From an uncultured Sulfitobacter sp. (GTDB lineage: Bacteria; Pseudomonadota; Alphaproteobacteria; Rhodobacterales; Rhodobacteraceae), in NCBI GenBank assembly GCA_947501805.1, contig CANMXJ010000001.1, forward strand, positions 124,001-188,000: a stretch of DNA of 64,000 bases, given 5' to 3'. Of the stretch, positions 26,566 to 35,594 are shown one piece after another. A program made the position numbers and the translations under genes. Under the pieces are notes generated by a model. The model did no database searches. It was not told the DNA's origin and worked only from the letters and a program-made list of their open reading frames with translations. Position 1 is the stretch's first letter. Each line of letters begins with the position of its first letter.

Positions 26566-27734
26566 TCTCGGTTGAACAGGCGCTGGCGGCACTTCTTGAC
26601 CTTGTCGAACCGCTTGAAGTGGAACATGTGCCCCTGCGCCGTGCTGCAGGCCGCGTTCTGGCGCGGAACGTTATTGCCGCGCGCACACAACCACCCTTTG
26701 CCGCTTCTTCCATGGACGGCTACGCCTTGCGCCGTGCTGAAGTAGAACCGGACGCAATGTTCAAAGTTGTAGGTGAAGCGGCTGCAGGTCACCGTTTTGA
26801 GGGAACGCTGCGTGCCGGTCAGGCCGTGCGCATTTTCACCGGAGCGCCCGTTCCGGATGGCGCTGATTTTGTTGTTATTCAAGAGGATACAACGCGGCGT
26901 GGTGATCTGATCACACTTGGTCACGCGATTGGCGACAAGGACAACATCCGCCCCGCCGGTGGCGATTTCACAGCCGGTCAGACGATCAAAGCCCCGTTGC
27001 GTTTGCGCCCTGCTGATATCGCGCTGCTGGCCGCAATGAACATTGCGCAGGTACCAGTGACGCGCCAGCCAAAGGTCGCAATTCTTGCTACCGGCGATGA
27101 ACTGGTCCAACCCGGCGAAACGCCCGGACCCGACCAGATTGTCGCGTCCAACAGCTATGGTCTGGCCGCGATGCTTGAAGGATTCGGGGCCACTGTGCGC
27201 CTGCTGCCGATCGCCGGGGATACGGTTGCGTCCCTGAAACAGGCGTTTACCTTGGCAAAGGGTGCGGATTTGTTCATCACCATTGGCGGTGCTTCGGTAG
27301 GCGATCATGATCTGGTCGCCCCTGTAGCTGCCGAACTTGGGATGCAGCAGAGCTTTTACAAAGTTGCCATGCGCCCCGGCAAACCCCTGATGGCGGGGCG
27401 CATGGGCGATGCTGCAATGATCGGATTGCCCGGCAATCCAGTGTCCGCCATGGTCTGCGGAACCGTCTTTGTGCTGCCGGTCCTGCGTAAATTGCTAGGG
27501 TTGGAGATAGAACCGCAGCCCCTGCTGACAGCCCCGCTTGCCGTTGCCCTGCCGCAAAACGGTATACGCGCCCATTACATGCGCGCCCGCATCATCGACG
27601 GCAAGTTACACCCCGACACACGACAGGACAGTTCACTCCTGAGTGTTTTGGCAACCGCAGACGCGCTCATGGTGCGTCCCGTCGATGACCCCGCACAAGA
27701 GATCGGCGATATTGCGGCGTATATTCAACTCTAA
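26562..27734 (+). CDS. moeA: Molybdopterin molybdenumtransferase
   Basis: Inserts molybdate into adenylylated molybdopterin. 390 residues. Visible: [13 protein letters not shown] (about 47-59), [19 protein letters not shown] (about 91-109), the MoCF domain [22 protein letters not shown] (split motif, about 183-204) and GGASVGDHD (about 244), plus [11 protein letters not shown] and [10 protein letters not shown]. It overlaps moaC by ATGA. Last gene of the trpG-trpD-trpC-moaC-moeA unit before lexA. Confidence 0.97.
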   Translation: MISVEQALAALLDLVEPLEVEHVPLRRAAGRVLARNVIAARTQPPFAASSMDGYALRRAEVEPDAMFKVVGEAAAGHRFEGTLRAGQAVRIFTGAPVPDGADFVVIQEDTTRRGDLITLGHAIGDKDNIRPAGGDFTAGQTIKAPLRLRPADIALLAAMNIAQVPVTRQPKVAILATGDELVQPGETPGPDQIVASNSYGLAAMLEGFGATVRLLPIAGDTVASLKQAFTLAKGADLFITIGGASVGDHDLVAPVAAELGMQQSFYKVAMRPGKPLMAGRMGDAAMIGLPGNPVSAMVCGTVFVLPVLRKLLGLEIEPQPLLTAPLAVALPQNGIRAHYMRARIIDGKLHPDTRQDSSLLSVLATADALMVRPVDDPAQEIGDIAAYIQL

Positions 27735-27740
27735 CGACAG

Positions 27741-27769
27741 TTGACACAAAACAGGAACATCCCTAGAAC
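27741..27769 (+). promoter_or_regulatory. lexA promoter with alphaproteobacterial SOS box
   Basis: GAAC-N7-GAAC at 27755-27769, which is GTTC-N7-GTTC on the other strand, the alphaproteobacterial LexA operator. A -35 hexamer TTGACA (27741-27746) and a -10 TAGAAC (27764-27769) sit 17 bases apart, so the right half of the operator covers the -10. This gives direct autorepression of lexA. Confidence 0.9.
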
Positions 27770-27800
27770 AAAAGAAAACCATTGTTTGAAGGGTGTTGCC

Positions 27801-28505
27801 GTGCTGACCAAGAAACAACTCGATTTATTGGCGTTTATTCACAAGCGGGTACAGCGCGACGGCGTCCCGCCCAGCTTTGATGAAATGAAGCTTGCGTTGG
27901 ATTTGCGCTCCAAATCCGGCATACATCGTCTGATCACCGCCTTGGAAGAACGCGGTTTTATCCGTCGCCTTGCGCACCGTGCGCGTGCAATTGAAGTTGT
28001 GAAGCTGCCTGAAAGCCTTGGTGGTGCGCCAAATCCCGGCTTTGCCCCCCGCGTGATAGAAGGCGACCGTCCCGACACACCGCCCCCCGCAGCCGCACGC
28101 GAGGTTACCACCATGCACAGCGCAATGGATGTGCCGGTGATGGGCCAGATTGCCGCGGGTGTCCCGATAGAAGCAATCAACCACATGACGCATTCCGTGA
28201 CGGTGCCCGCAGGCATGATCGCCGGTTCCGGTGAACATTACGCCCTTGAAGTCAAAGGGGACTCAATGATCAATGCTGGCATCAATGATGGTGATGTGGT
28301 GGTGATCCGCGAAGCATCAACTGCAGATGACGGTGATATCGTTGTGGCATTGGTCGAAGACAGCGAAGCCACGTTGAAAACCTTCCGCCGCAAAGGTACG
28401 TCTATCGCGCTGGAAGCCGCAAACCCGCATTACGAGACCCGCGTTCTACCGTCCGATATGGTCAAGGTTCAGGGCCGACTGGTCGGATTGATCCGCACGT
28501 ATTGA
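27801..28505 (+). CDS. lexA: SOS repressor LexA
   Basis: Transcriptional repressor of the SOS regulon that self-cleaves when RecA is activated. 234 residues. N-terminal winged helix-turn-helix ([20 protein letters not shown]..., [20 protein letters not shown]). C-terminal S24 peptidase: cleavage site Ala119-Gly120 (QIAAGVP), catalytic Ser155 (GDSM) and Lys193 (ATLKTF). I chose the GTG at 27801 because it gives the canonical MLTKKQL start; the in-frame extension to 27741 lies in the promoter and operator. A linker of about 25 Pro/Ala-rich residues joins the domains. Its 3' end overlaps the convergent comEC gene by 37 bases. Confidence 0.97.
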   Translation: MLTKKQLDLLAFIHKRVQRDGVPPSFDEMKLALDLRSKSGIHRLITALEERGFIRRLAHRARAIEVVKLPESLGGAPNPGFAPRVIEGDRPDTPPPAAAREVTTMHSAMDVPVMGQIAAGVPIEAINHMTHSVTVPAGMIAGSGEHYALEVKGDSMINAGINDGDVVVIREASTADDGDIVVALVEDSEATLKTFRRKGTSIALEAANPHYETRVLPSDMVKVQGRLVGLIRTY

Positions 28506-30556
28506 TCGCGTTTTCCGGCTTTGGGCCACGCGGTCCACAGCCGGTCACCCGCCTTGTCGCGCGCTGTCGTCATATGCCATCCCTCGCGCGTTTTATGCAA
28601 GGCAACAGAGCCGGTCAGCCTAAGTGTAGCCGGATCAAACAAAGTACATGTGCTGTTTTGCAGTTCCTCGGCTTTGACGGAGCTCACGATGATCTGGCCT
28701 GTACGACAGCCACCAAACGCGGCCAGCGCGCGTTTGCCTGACAGATGGACGATATCACCCTGCCGCCAACGCTGTGACGCCCGTTCCTGAGTGGTCGCGT
28801 CCCCGTCGTTCTCCAACCAGTTGCGTGCCAGAAACCCCGCGCCTTTGGGCTTGCTCAAGGCGCGTCCGTCAGGTGTCATCACCCCAACCAAAGTTCCCGT
28901 ATCCGCGATCAACACATCCGGCCGCGTGGCCCCGTGCCAGAGGTAAAAGGCAAGCATCATCGCGCCTAGCCCCCCCCACCGCAGCCGTCCTTGCCACAGG
29001 ATCAGCGTCAGAAATCCGAGGGCCAGCAGCGGCAGTACCCAAGGCCCCGGCCCGACAACATAGCCGCGTGCGTTGTCCAAGACGGCAACCCAATGCGCAA
29101 CACCCAGTATCCAGTCCAGACCCAGCCCCATGATCCACAGACCCACCCAGTCGAGGCCAAAAGGGACAAGCACCAGCGCGAACACAGCTGCAGGAATAAC
29201 AAGGACGCCCATCAATGGCACGGACAGCAGGTTTGCAATCAGTCCGTAATGCGCAATTGCATTAAAATGCGCCGCCGCAATGGGCGCTGTCGCAACACCC
29301 GCGACCGCGGACGAAACTAATGTCGCAAAAACCGGTTTGGCCCATCTCGGAATTGCTCCGTGCTCAAAGTCGCGCAACCACCCAAAGACCGCCACCAATG
29401 CTGTGGTTGCGGCAAAGGACATCTGGAACCCCGGTCCCATCAATGCTTCGGGACGTAGGGCCAGCACGATGCTGGCTGCCACCGCAACCGCGCGCAGGGA
29501 CAAGGCGCGCCGCCCGATCAACAACGCCGCCAATGCAACCGCTACCATGATGAAGGCCCGCTGCGTCGCGACATTGCCCCCTGACAGCGCCAGATACCCC
29601 GCCGCCGCAATCAGTCCCCCGATTGCAGCGATCCCCTTGGTTGGCCAGCGCAGGGCAACAAAGGGATGTGCAGCCAGCAACACCCGCAAGGTTGCAAACA
29701 CGACTGCGGTCAGCAGCCCCATGTGTAGCCCTGAAATTGCCAACAGATGTGCAAGGTTGCTGGCCCTCAGCGCCAACAGAGCGTCCTGACTGATGCCGCT
29801 GCGATCCCCTGTGGTGATGGCGGCAGCAAATCCGCCTGTGTCGCCGGACAATCGGGACTGGACCCGCTCGGACGCAGCCATACGCACGCGGAAAACCATT
29901 AGACCGGCATGCCCGTCCGATGCCTCTGCGGCCCCCATCAACGGCACGCGGGTATAGCCCACAGCACCAAGGCGTGCGAACCATGCGTGGCGCTGGAAAT
30001 CAAAACCGCCGGGTTCAACAGGACCAGAGGGCGGAGACAAGTGTCCGGTTGTCATGACCCGCAAACCCGGTTCAGGCGTGATGCCCGCCGTTCCCTTGCC
30101 GTGCAGGGAAATGCGTACACGTTCCGGCGTGCGCGCGGGCGGAACACGATCCAGCCGGACTTGATCAAGCGTCAGGCGCAGCGCATCCGACTGACTGCGA
30201 TCCATCGCCACCACCCGCCCCTCGATCGCGCCGTAATAGCGCCAGCCAAGTACCGGCCCCGCCACGGTGTGCGCCCGTGCCCCGGCCAACAAGAAACCGG
30301 TAAGGCAAAGCGCAACCGCGACAGGAAACGGAGAGAACGCGTCCGGCGTCAGACGCGCAAGCATGATCATGATCGCAGCCCCGACAAAGCACATCCCCAA
30401 GAAGATCGGCGAAGGCTCGAATGTCAGCGAAAAATATGTTCCGATCCCGAGTGCCAGACACACCGGCACCCACCCCAGCATGCCGCCGCGTTGCGCGATC
30501 AGGGTCACCTGCACCATTTCCCAAAACTTGTGTAAAGCGTGGCCCATCCGACCCAT
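28469..30556 (-). CDS. comEC: ComEC/Rec2 family DNA-uptake channel protein
   Basis: 695-residue polytopic inner-membrane protein needed in competent bacteria to move single-stranded DNA into the cytoplasm. N-terminal DUF4131 part with membrane helices (about 25-95), then the Competence domain (about 225-500) with [12 protein letters not shown] (about 270-281) and [16 protein letters not shown]. The C-terminus is a degraded metallo-beta-lactamase-like part ([20 protein letters not shown]) that appears to lack the HxHxDH metal site, as in other short ComEC proteins. In Rhodobacter capsulatus, com genes are needed in recipients of gene transfer agent DNA. Convergent with lexA, overlapping by 37 bases; divergent from gltX. 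Confidence 0.92.
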   Translation of the reverse strand: MGRMGHALHKFWEMVQVTLIAQRGGMLGWVPVCLALGIGTYFSLTFEPSPIFLGMCFVGAAIMIMLARLTPDAFSPFPVAVALCLTGFLLAGARAHTVAGPVLGWRYYGAIEGRVVAMDRSQSDALRLTLDQVRLDRVPPARTPERVRISLHGKGTAGITPEPGLRVMTTGHLSPPSGPVEPGGFDFQRHAWFARLGAVGYTRVPLMGAAEASDGHAGLMVFRVRMAASERVQSRLSGDTGGFAAAITTGDRSGISQDALLALRASNLAHLLAISGLHMGLLTAVVFATLRVLLAAHPFVALRWPTKGIAAIGGLIAAAGYLALSGGNVATQRAFIMVAVALAALLIGRRALSLRAVAVAASIVLALRPEALMGPGFQMSFAATTALVAVFGWLRDFEHGAIPRWAKPVFATLVSSAVAGVATAPIAAAHFNAIAHYGLIANLLSVPLMGVLVIPAAVFALVLVPFGLDWVGLWIMGLGLDWILGVAHWVAVLDNARGYVVGPGPWVLPLLALGFLTLILWQGRLRWGGLGAMMLAFYLWHGATRPDVLIADTGTLVGVMTPDGRALSKPKGAGFLARNWLENDGDATTQERASQRWRQGDIVHLSGKRALAAFGGCRTGQIIVSSVKAEELQNSTCTLFDPATLRLTGSVALHKTREGWHMTTARDKAGDRLWTAWPKAGKRDQYVRINPTSRP

Positions 30557-30671
30557 GCTTGCCCCCGTTCACCGCACTGGATAGACAGGCCTCAAACCTT
30601 ATGGGGATGATGGTTAGCAAAAGGTAAACGCGTACCTGTCCCAATTACATCCAGTTAAGAAAGTGCCTTTC

Positions 30672-32072
30672 ATGTCCGCACCTGTTGTCACCCGCTTTGC
30701 CCCGTCCCCTACTGGCTATCTTCATATCGGGGGTGCGCGCACTGCGCTGTTCAACTGGCTTTATGCGCGCGGCCGAGGCGGTAAATTCCTGCTGCGGATT
30801 GAAGACACGGACCGTGCGCGCTCTACTCCCGAAGCGACGGCTGCGATCCTGCAAGGCATGGCGTGGCTGGGGCTGGACCATGACGGCGACATCATCAGTC
30901 AATTCGACAATGCGCCGCGCCATGCCGAGGTGGCGCTGGATTTGCTCGCGCAGGGAAAGGCGTACAAATGCTTTGCCTCGCAGGACGAGATCACCGCCTA
31001 TCGCGAAGCCGCCAAAGCCGAAGGCAAAAGCACGCTTTATCATTCTCCTTGGCGGGATGCGGATGAGGCCAGCCACCCTGACGCGCCCTATGTTGTGCGC
31101 ATCAAAGCCCCACAGAGCGGCACCACCATCATCCATGACAAGGTTCAGGGCGATGTGAGCATCCAGAACAGTACGCTGGATGACATGGTGCTGCTGCGCT
31201 CGGATGGCACGCCAGTCTACATGCTGGCCGTTGTGGTGGATGATCACGATATGGGCGTGACCCATGTGGTGCGCGGGGATGACCATCTCAACAACGCCGC
31301 CCGCCAGATGATGATTTACGAGGCAATGGGATGGGACGTTCCTGTCTGGGCGCATATCCCGCTGATCCACGGCGCTGATGGTAAAAAACTGTCAAAGCGT
31401 CACGGTGCCTTGGGCGCGCAGGAATATCAGATCATGGGCTATCCGGCCGCAGGCATGCGCAATTACCTGGCGCGTCTTGGCTGGAGCCACGGGGACGACG
31501 AGTTTTTTACAGACGCACAAGCAAAAGAATGGTTCGATCTGGACGGCATCCGCAAAAGTCCCGCACAGTTCGATCTCAAGAAGCTGGAAAACATCTGTGG
31601 CCAGCACATTGCCGCTGCAGATGATGCTGCGCTGCGGCAGGAGTGTGAAACCTATCTGGAAGCCGCAGGGCTGCCCGCCCTGAGTGCACAACAGGGTGAC
31701 GCGCTGGAACGGGCGATGTACTGCCTTAAAGAACGTGCAAAGACTTTGCCGGAACTGCTTGAAAAAGGACACTTTTCCCTTACGTCACGTCCTATCCAAC
31801 CGGATGAAAAGGCTGCAAAAAACCTCGACGATGTATCCCGTGGTATGCTGAAGGAATTGACGCCGCAGTTGCAAACTGCTAGCTGGACCAAAGAAACGCT
31901 GGAAGAGGTAATGAACGGTTTTGCCGCCGCGCATGACACCAAATTCGGTAAACTCGCGGGGCCTCTTCGGGCGGCACTTGCAGGGCGCGCAGTGACACCA
32001 TCGGTATTCGACATGATGCTGGTGTTGGGACGCGACGAAGCCCTCGCCCGCCTGAGCGACGCTGCGGCCTGA
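30672..32072 (+). CDS. gltX: Glutamyl-tRNA synthetase
   Basis: Class Ic synthetase. 466 residues from the ATG at 30672 ([20 protein letters not shown]); a GTG three codons earlier (30663) is also in frame. HIGH motif within [10 protein letters not shown] (about 16-25), KMSKS as KKLSKRHG (about 238-245), and a C-terminal anticodon-binding helical domain. Alphaproteobacteria often carry two GltX paralogues, one of which may charge tRNA-Gln for amidation; which one this is cannot be told here. Divergent from comEC, 122 bases upstream of gltA. Confidence 0.95.
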   Translation: MSAPVVTRFAPSPTGYLHIGGARTALFNWLYARGRGGKFLLRIEDTDRARSTPEATAAILQGMAWLGLDHDGDIISQFDNAPRHAEVALDLLAQGKAYKCFASQDEITAYREAAKAEGKSTLYHSPWRDADEASHPDAPYVVRIKAPQSGTTIIHDKVQGDVSIQNSTLDDMVLLRSDGTPVYMLAVVVDDHDMGVTHVVRGDDHLNNAARQMMIYEAMGWDVPVWAHIPLIHGADGKKLSKRHGALGAQEYQIMGYPAAGMRNYLARLGWSHGDDEFFTDAQAKEWFDLDGIRKSPAQFDLKKLENICGQHIAAADDAALRQECETYLEAAGLPALSAQQGDALERAMYCLKERAKTLPELLEKGHFSLTSRPIQPDEKAAKNLDDVSRGMLKELTPQLQTASWTKETLEEVMNGFAAAHDTKFGKLAGPLRAALAGRAVTPSVFDMMLVLGRDEALARLSDAAA

Positions 32073-32193
32073 GATCTGGTTAACGCCTTCTCAACGCCCG
32101 CTGATATAACACCATGGAACGGCCCCGATACGAGGGCCGCGCCCCAGACGGCCACGTAGTTTGCTGGGCCGCCAACAGGACGAAAGGGACCGC

Positions 32194-33489
32194 ATGACAG
32201 AGAGTACAAAATCCGCAACGCTGACCATTGAGGGCAAAGATTACGAGCTGCCGATCTTTTCGCCGACAGCCGGACCCGATGTGGTCGACATTCGCAAGCT
32301 GTATGCGCAGGCAAATGTCTTTACTTATGATCCGGGCTTCACCTCGACCTCGGCCTGTGACAGCACAATCACCTATATTGACGGGGACGCGGGCATCTTG
32401 TTGCACCGTGGCTATCCGATTGATCAGCTGGCCAGCAAATCGCACTATCTCGAGGTTTGTTACCTGCTGCTTTATGGGAATTTGCCCTCTCCGGCCGAAT
32501 TGGAGGATTTCGAAAGCCGCGTGACCAATCACACGATGATCCATGAGCAAATGATGTATCTTTTCCGCGGCTTCCGCCGTGATGCGCATCCAATGGCGAT
32601 TATGGTGGGTGTTGTTGGGGCAATGTCTGCATTCTATCACGACAGCACCGATATTACCGACGAATGGCAGCGTGAAGTGGCGACAATCCGTCTGATTGCC
32701 AAAATGCCGACAATCGCGGCGATGGCCTATAAGTATACGATCGGCCAGCCTTTCGTATATCCGCGCAACGACCTTGATTATGCATCCAACTTTCTAAGCA
32801 TGTGTTTCTCTGTGCCATGCGAAGACTATGTGGTGAACCCGATCCTGAGCCGTGCGATGGACCGTATTTTCACACTGCATGCGGATCACGAGCAGAACGC
32901 GTCGACGTCGACTGTGCGTCTGGCGTCTTCTTCGGGTGCCAATCCCTTTGCCTGCATTGCTGCTGGTATTGCCTGTCTTTGGGGTCCGGCCCATGGTGGT
33001 GCGAACCAGGCTTGTCTGGAGATGCTCAAGGAAATCGGGACACCGGACCGCATTCCCGAATTCATCGCCCGCGCCAAGGACAAGAATGATCCTTTCCGCC
33101 TGATGGGCTTTGGCCACCGCGTCTACAAGAACTTTGATCCCCGTGCCACGGTGATGAAAGAAAGCGCGGATGAAGTGCTGGAACTGCTGGGCGTCGAGAA
33201 CAACCCGATCCTGCAAGTTGCCAAGGAGCTTGAGAAAGCAGCGCTTGCCGATCCGTATTTTGCGGAAAAGAAGTTGTTTCCAAACGTCGATTTCTATTCC
33301 GGCATCATTCTGGAAGCGATGGGTTTCCCCACCTCGATGTTCACCCCGATCTTTGCATTGGCGCGCACTGTGGGCTGGATTTCACAGTGGAAAGAACAGA
33401 TCAGCGATCCACAGCTCAAGATTGGCCGGCCGCGTCAGCTTTATCTGGGTGAAACATCACGCGATTACACGGACATCGAAAACCGCTAA
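32194..33489 (+). CDS. gltA: Citrate synthase (type II, hexameric form)
   Basis: Condenses acetyl-CoA with oxaloacetate at the entry of the TCA cycle. 431 residues, the length of the NADH-sensitive Gram-negative type. Catalytic His regions [19 protein letters not shown] (about 230-248) and [14 protein letters not shown] (about 305-318), and the Asp-containing NVDFYSG (about 365). An in-frame TTG at 32161 was rejected in favour of the ATG at 32194 that gives [15 protein letters not shown]. It is followed by a canonical terminator 20 bases after the stop. Confidence 0.97.
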   Translation: MTESTKSATLTIEGKDYELPIFSPTAGPDVVDIRKLYAQANVFTYDPGFTSTSACDSTITYIDGDAGILLHRGYPIDQLASKSHYLEVCYLLLYGNLPSPAELEDFESRVTNHTMIHEQMMYLFRGFRRDAHPMAIMVGVVGAMSAFYHDSTDITDEWQREVATIRLIAKMPTIAAMAYKYTIGQPFVYPRNDLDYASNFLSMCFSVPCEDYVVNPILSRAMDRIFTLHADHEQNASTSTVRLASSSGANPFACIAAGIACLWGPAHGGANQACLEMLKEIGTPDRIPEFIARAKDKNDPFRLMGFGHRVYKNFDPRATVMKESADEVLELLGVENNPILQVAKELEKAALADPYFAEKKLFPNVDFYSGIILEAMGFPTSMFTPIFALARTVGWISQWKEQISDPQLKIGRPRQLYLGETSRDYTDIENR

Positions 33490-33509
33490 ACCGCCCCCAT
33501 TTTCAACGC

Positions 33510-33543
33510 AACGCCCCGGCATCTGTCGGGGCGTTTTGCGTTT
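33510..33543 (+). terminator. Rho-independent terminator of gltA
   Basis: AACGCCCCG, loop GCATCTGT, CGGGGCGTT, then TTGCGTTT: 9 bp perfect stem running into a T-rich tail, 20 bases after the gltA stop. Confidence 0.88.
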
Positions 33544-33673
33544 GGGTGCTTTGTTGACGTATGGGCAACATTAGGGCCACCCTGTTGATGCCACAACGCA
33601 CGATGGACGCCGTACATCCGAATCAATCAAAACCCTTACAGTTCGTTTGCCTATAAAATGAGCCTAAAACCGC

Positions 33674-33748
33674 GAAATTGTTTCACAAGCGATTGCCCGT
33701 ATCGAAACAGGCACGGCTGAAACAAGGCACAATTGCGGCATTGTTTCG
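33674..33748. promoter_or_regulatory. Cluster of GAAACA/TGTTTC half-sites upstream of a small operon
   Basis: Four elements: GAAATTGTTTC at 33674-33684 (itself a GAAA-N3-TTTC dyad), GAAACAGGCAC at 33704-33714, GAAACAAGGCAC at 33719-33730 (a direct repeat of the previous one), and TTGTTTCG at 33741-33748 (inverted). They lie 84-158 bases upstream of the 44-residue membrane peptide gene. A repressor or activator binding array is the natural reading, but the regulator is unknown. Confidence 0.4.
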
Positions 33749-33831
33749 CCTCGTTCCACAATGCCTACGCGATCATTGACCGCTCATTGCCAGACCCGTT
33801 AGCGTGACCTCAACACATCAAAGGAAGCCAT

Positions 33832-33966
33832 ATGTTTGTTGATCTCGCCGTCAGTTTATCCTGCTTTGTGATCGCAAGCATCAGCTCTGTTGCTGTCATC
33901 CAGCGCGAAGTATGCACCCCAACAGCCCGCGCAACACAGAACATTTATTCAGGAGAAGCAGCATGA
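33832..33966 (+). CDS. 44-residue membrane peptide, translationally coupled
   Basis: Short frame with an excellent ribosome binding site (AAAGGAAG, 6 bases before the ATG). Residues about 4-24 (DLAVSLSCFVIASISSVAVIQ) form one hydrophobic segment, followed by a polar tail with one cysteine (REVCTPTARATQNIYSGEAA). It could be a single-span inner-membrane peptide or a cleaved leader. Its stop overlaps the start of the next gene (ATGA at 33963-33966), which argues that it is translated and coupled to that gene. No family is recognised. Confidence 0.6.
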   Translation: MFVDLAVSLSCFVIASISSVAVIQREVCTPTARATQNIYSGEAA

Positions 33967-34262
33967 GCCGCGACAGTTATGCAGGCGCATTGCGTTGGGA
34001 AAACGCGGCGGGCCTGACGCACAGCTCCAAGACAAATCAGGCCACTCCACAAGGCGCATTTGTGCCCGATACAATGCACGACTGCGATCAGGTGGCGGTG
34101 GTTTATAACAAGGGTGACAACCCGCCGGAGATCACCATTCGGGAAGTGTCGGGATCCGTGCACACTGTGCTGGCAAATGGCGTGGCCGTTGCCGTCATAG
34201 CGCGGGCCTCTGGCCCGGCGCTGTCTGCTGATGATGTGTTGCTGGTAGAACGCTCGACCTGA
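33963..34262 (+). CDS. Small protein of unknown function (99 residues)
   Basis: Overlaps the 44-residue frame by ATGA and itself has the upstream AGGAGAAGCAGC sequence as a ribosome binding site. It starts MSRDSYAGALRWENAAGL. It is soluble-looking, with a beta-rich second half (VAVVYNKGDNPPEITIRE, VHTVLANGVAVAVIARA, ADDVLLVERS) and one cysteine (DCDQ). No recognised domain. The frame could also be opened further upstream within the 44-residue gene, but the ATG at 33963 fits best. The stop is 8 bases from the convergent enoyl-CoA hydratase gene. Confidence 0.7.
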   Translation: MSRDSYAGALRWENAAGLTHSSKTNQATPQGAFVPDTMHDCDQVAVVYNKGDNPPEITIREVSGSVHTVLANGVAVAVIARASGPALSADDVLLVERST

Positions 34263-34270
34263 GCGCCGCG

Positions 34271-35047
34271 TTAACGTCCCTCGAAGGTCGCGGCGCGTTT
34301 CTCCGTAAAGGCCAGCACACCTTCTTTGAAGTCACGTGACTTGCCACAAACGCCCTGTGCCTGTGCCTCAAGTGTCAGCTGCTCTTCAAAATTATTGTCC
34401 CAAGACCCGCGAATCACGTCTTTGACCTGCTGGTAGGCTGCGGTCGGACCTGACGCCAGATGCGCCGCCTTGCCACGCCAGTTTTCCTCGAATTCACCAT
34501 CCGGCACGGCTTCCCAGATCATGCCCCAGTCGTCGGCCTGACGTGCACTGATCTTGTCTGCAAACAGTGCAGCCCCCATCGCTTTGGCCGTTCCCATGGA
34601 ACGGGGCAACACATAGGTTCCACCCGCGTCAGGGATCAAACCGATCCGGGTAAAGGCCTGAAGAAAATAGGATGATTCCGTGGCGACCACCACATCCGCC
34701 GCCAGAGCCAGATTGGCCCCCGCGCCCGCCGCCGCGCCGTTCACCGCTGCAATTGTCGGGATTGGACAATTGACGATGGCCCGCAGCATCGGCGCATATT
34801 CATCACGCAGCGTCCGCTCCATATCTATGGAACCGCCACCCGACGTATCGCCCAGATCCTGACCCGAACAGAAAGCCCGCCCTTCACCTGTGATGACAAG
34901 CACCCGCGCATCTTTGCCCGCCTGTGTCGCCGCATGCGCAATCTCGGCGCGCATTTGCGTGGTCAGCGCGTTCATCTTGTCCGCACGGGCCAGCGTCAGG
35001 AGCGCCACGTCATTTTCTACGGTATAGGTGATTGTCTGGTATTCCAT
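34271..35047 (-). CDS. Enoyl-CoA hydratase/isomerase family protein (PaaG-like)
   Basis: Crotonase superfamily, 258 residues. Oxyanion-hole motifs GRAFCSGQDL (about 55-65) and NGAAAGAGANLALAADVVVA (about 104-123), then a conserved IGLIPDAGGTYVLPR (about 137-151) with an Asp at the catalytic position used by PaaG-type isomerases. MEYQTITYTVENDVALLTL resembles the PaaG start, so a ring-1,2-epoxyphenylacetyl-CoA isomerase role is possible. There are no other paa genes here, so a generic beta-oxidation role is equally possible. It is the last gene of a leftward block. Confidence 0.85.
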   Translation of the reverse strand: MEYQTITYTVENDVALLTLARADKMNALTTQMRAEIAHAATQAGKDARVLVITGEGRAFCSGQDLGDTSGGGSIDMERTLRDEYAPMLRAIVNCPIPTIAAVNGAAAGAGANLALAADVVVATESSYFLQAFTRIGLIPDAGGTYVLPRSMGTAKAMGAALFADKISARQADDWGMIWEAVPDGEFEENWRGKAAHLASGPTAAYQQVKDVIRGSWDNNFEEQLTLEAQAQGVCGKSRDFKEGVLAFTEKRAATFEGR

Positions 35048-35141
35048 CGGTTAGGCGTCCTTGCATCTAAATGTTTGCACGCAAGTTACCATCGCCATCC
35101 CGCAGGACCAGCAAAACCGGACGTCACCCTTACTTTTTAAC

Positions 35142-35594
35142 TCAGGGCCGTAATATATCGTCAAGGCGCGCCTGTTCGGCGTCACTTAGCGGGGCTTCCG
35201 CAGTCGATGTCCCTTTGGCGCGCGCCCGCAGATACGAAACCCCGACACCGCCAGCAAGCAGCAGCATCAATGGTCCAGCAGCCCAGAGCAGCCAATTGGC
35301 CCCCGTGACTGTCGGGTTCAACAACACAAACTCGCCGTAGCGCGCCACGATGAACTCCACGGCTTCTTCATCGCTGTCCCCCACGACCAGGCGCTCCCGC
35401 ACCAACAGCCGCAAATCGCGGGCGAGGCTTGCGTTGCTCTCGTCAATACTTTCGTTCTGACAGACCAAACAGCGCAGCCCCTTGGACAACTCACGCGCAC
35501 GTTCTTCCAGCACGGGATCATCGAGAATCTCGTCAGGTTGCACCGCAAAGACCGGAGAGGCCAAAAGCATCAGGATGAGGACCAACCGTTTCAT
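35142..35594 (-). CDS. ccmH: Cytochrome c maturation protein CcmH (CycL/NrfF type)
   Basis: Periplasmic, membrane-anchored thiol-redox factor that reduces apocytochrome c before heme ligation. 150 residues: signal or first helix (1-18), the LRCxxCQNxS motif as LRCLVCQNES (Cys42 and Cys45), then a membrane helix (about 102-122, GANWLLWAAGPLMLLLAGGV) and a cytosolic or periplasmic tail. Its start overlaps the ccmF stop by ATGA. Confidence 0.95.
   Translation of the reverse strand: MKRLVLILMLLASPVFAVQPDEILDDPVLEERARELSKGLRCLVCQNESIDESNASLARDLRLLVRERLVVGDSDEEAVEFIVARYGEFVLLNPTVTGANWLLWAAGPLMLLLAGGVGVSYLRARAKGTSTAEAPLSDAEQARLDDILRP

Larger units (their letters stand above)
33490..33831. other. 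342-base region between gltA and a small coupled gene pair
   Basis: Contains the gltA terminator at the left, then no gene. The right half (33674-33748) carries repeated GAAACA/TGTTTC motifs, described as a separate regulatory candidate, and ends with the strong ribosome binding site AAAGGAAG before 33832. Confidence 0.6.

Noticed and set aside
30663..30671. GTG start for gltX three codons upstream
   Set aside because: ATG at 30672 gives the usual [15 protein letters not shown] start; the GTG overlaps the purine-rich tract that would serve as ribosome binding site.
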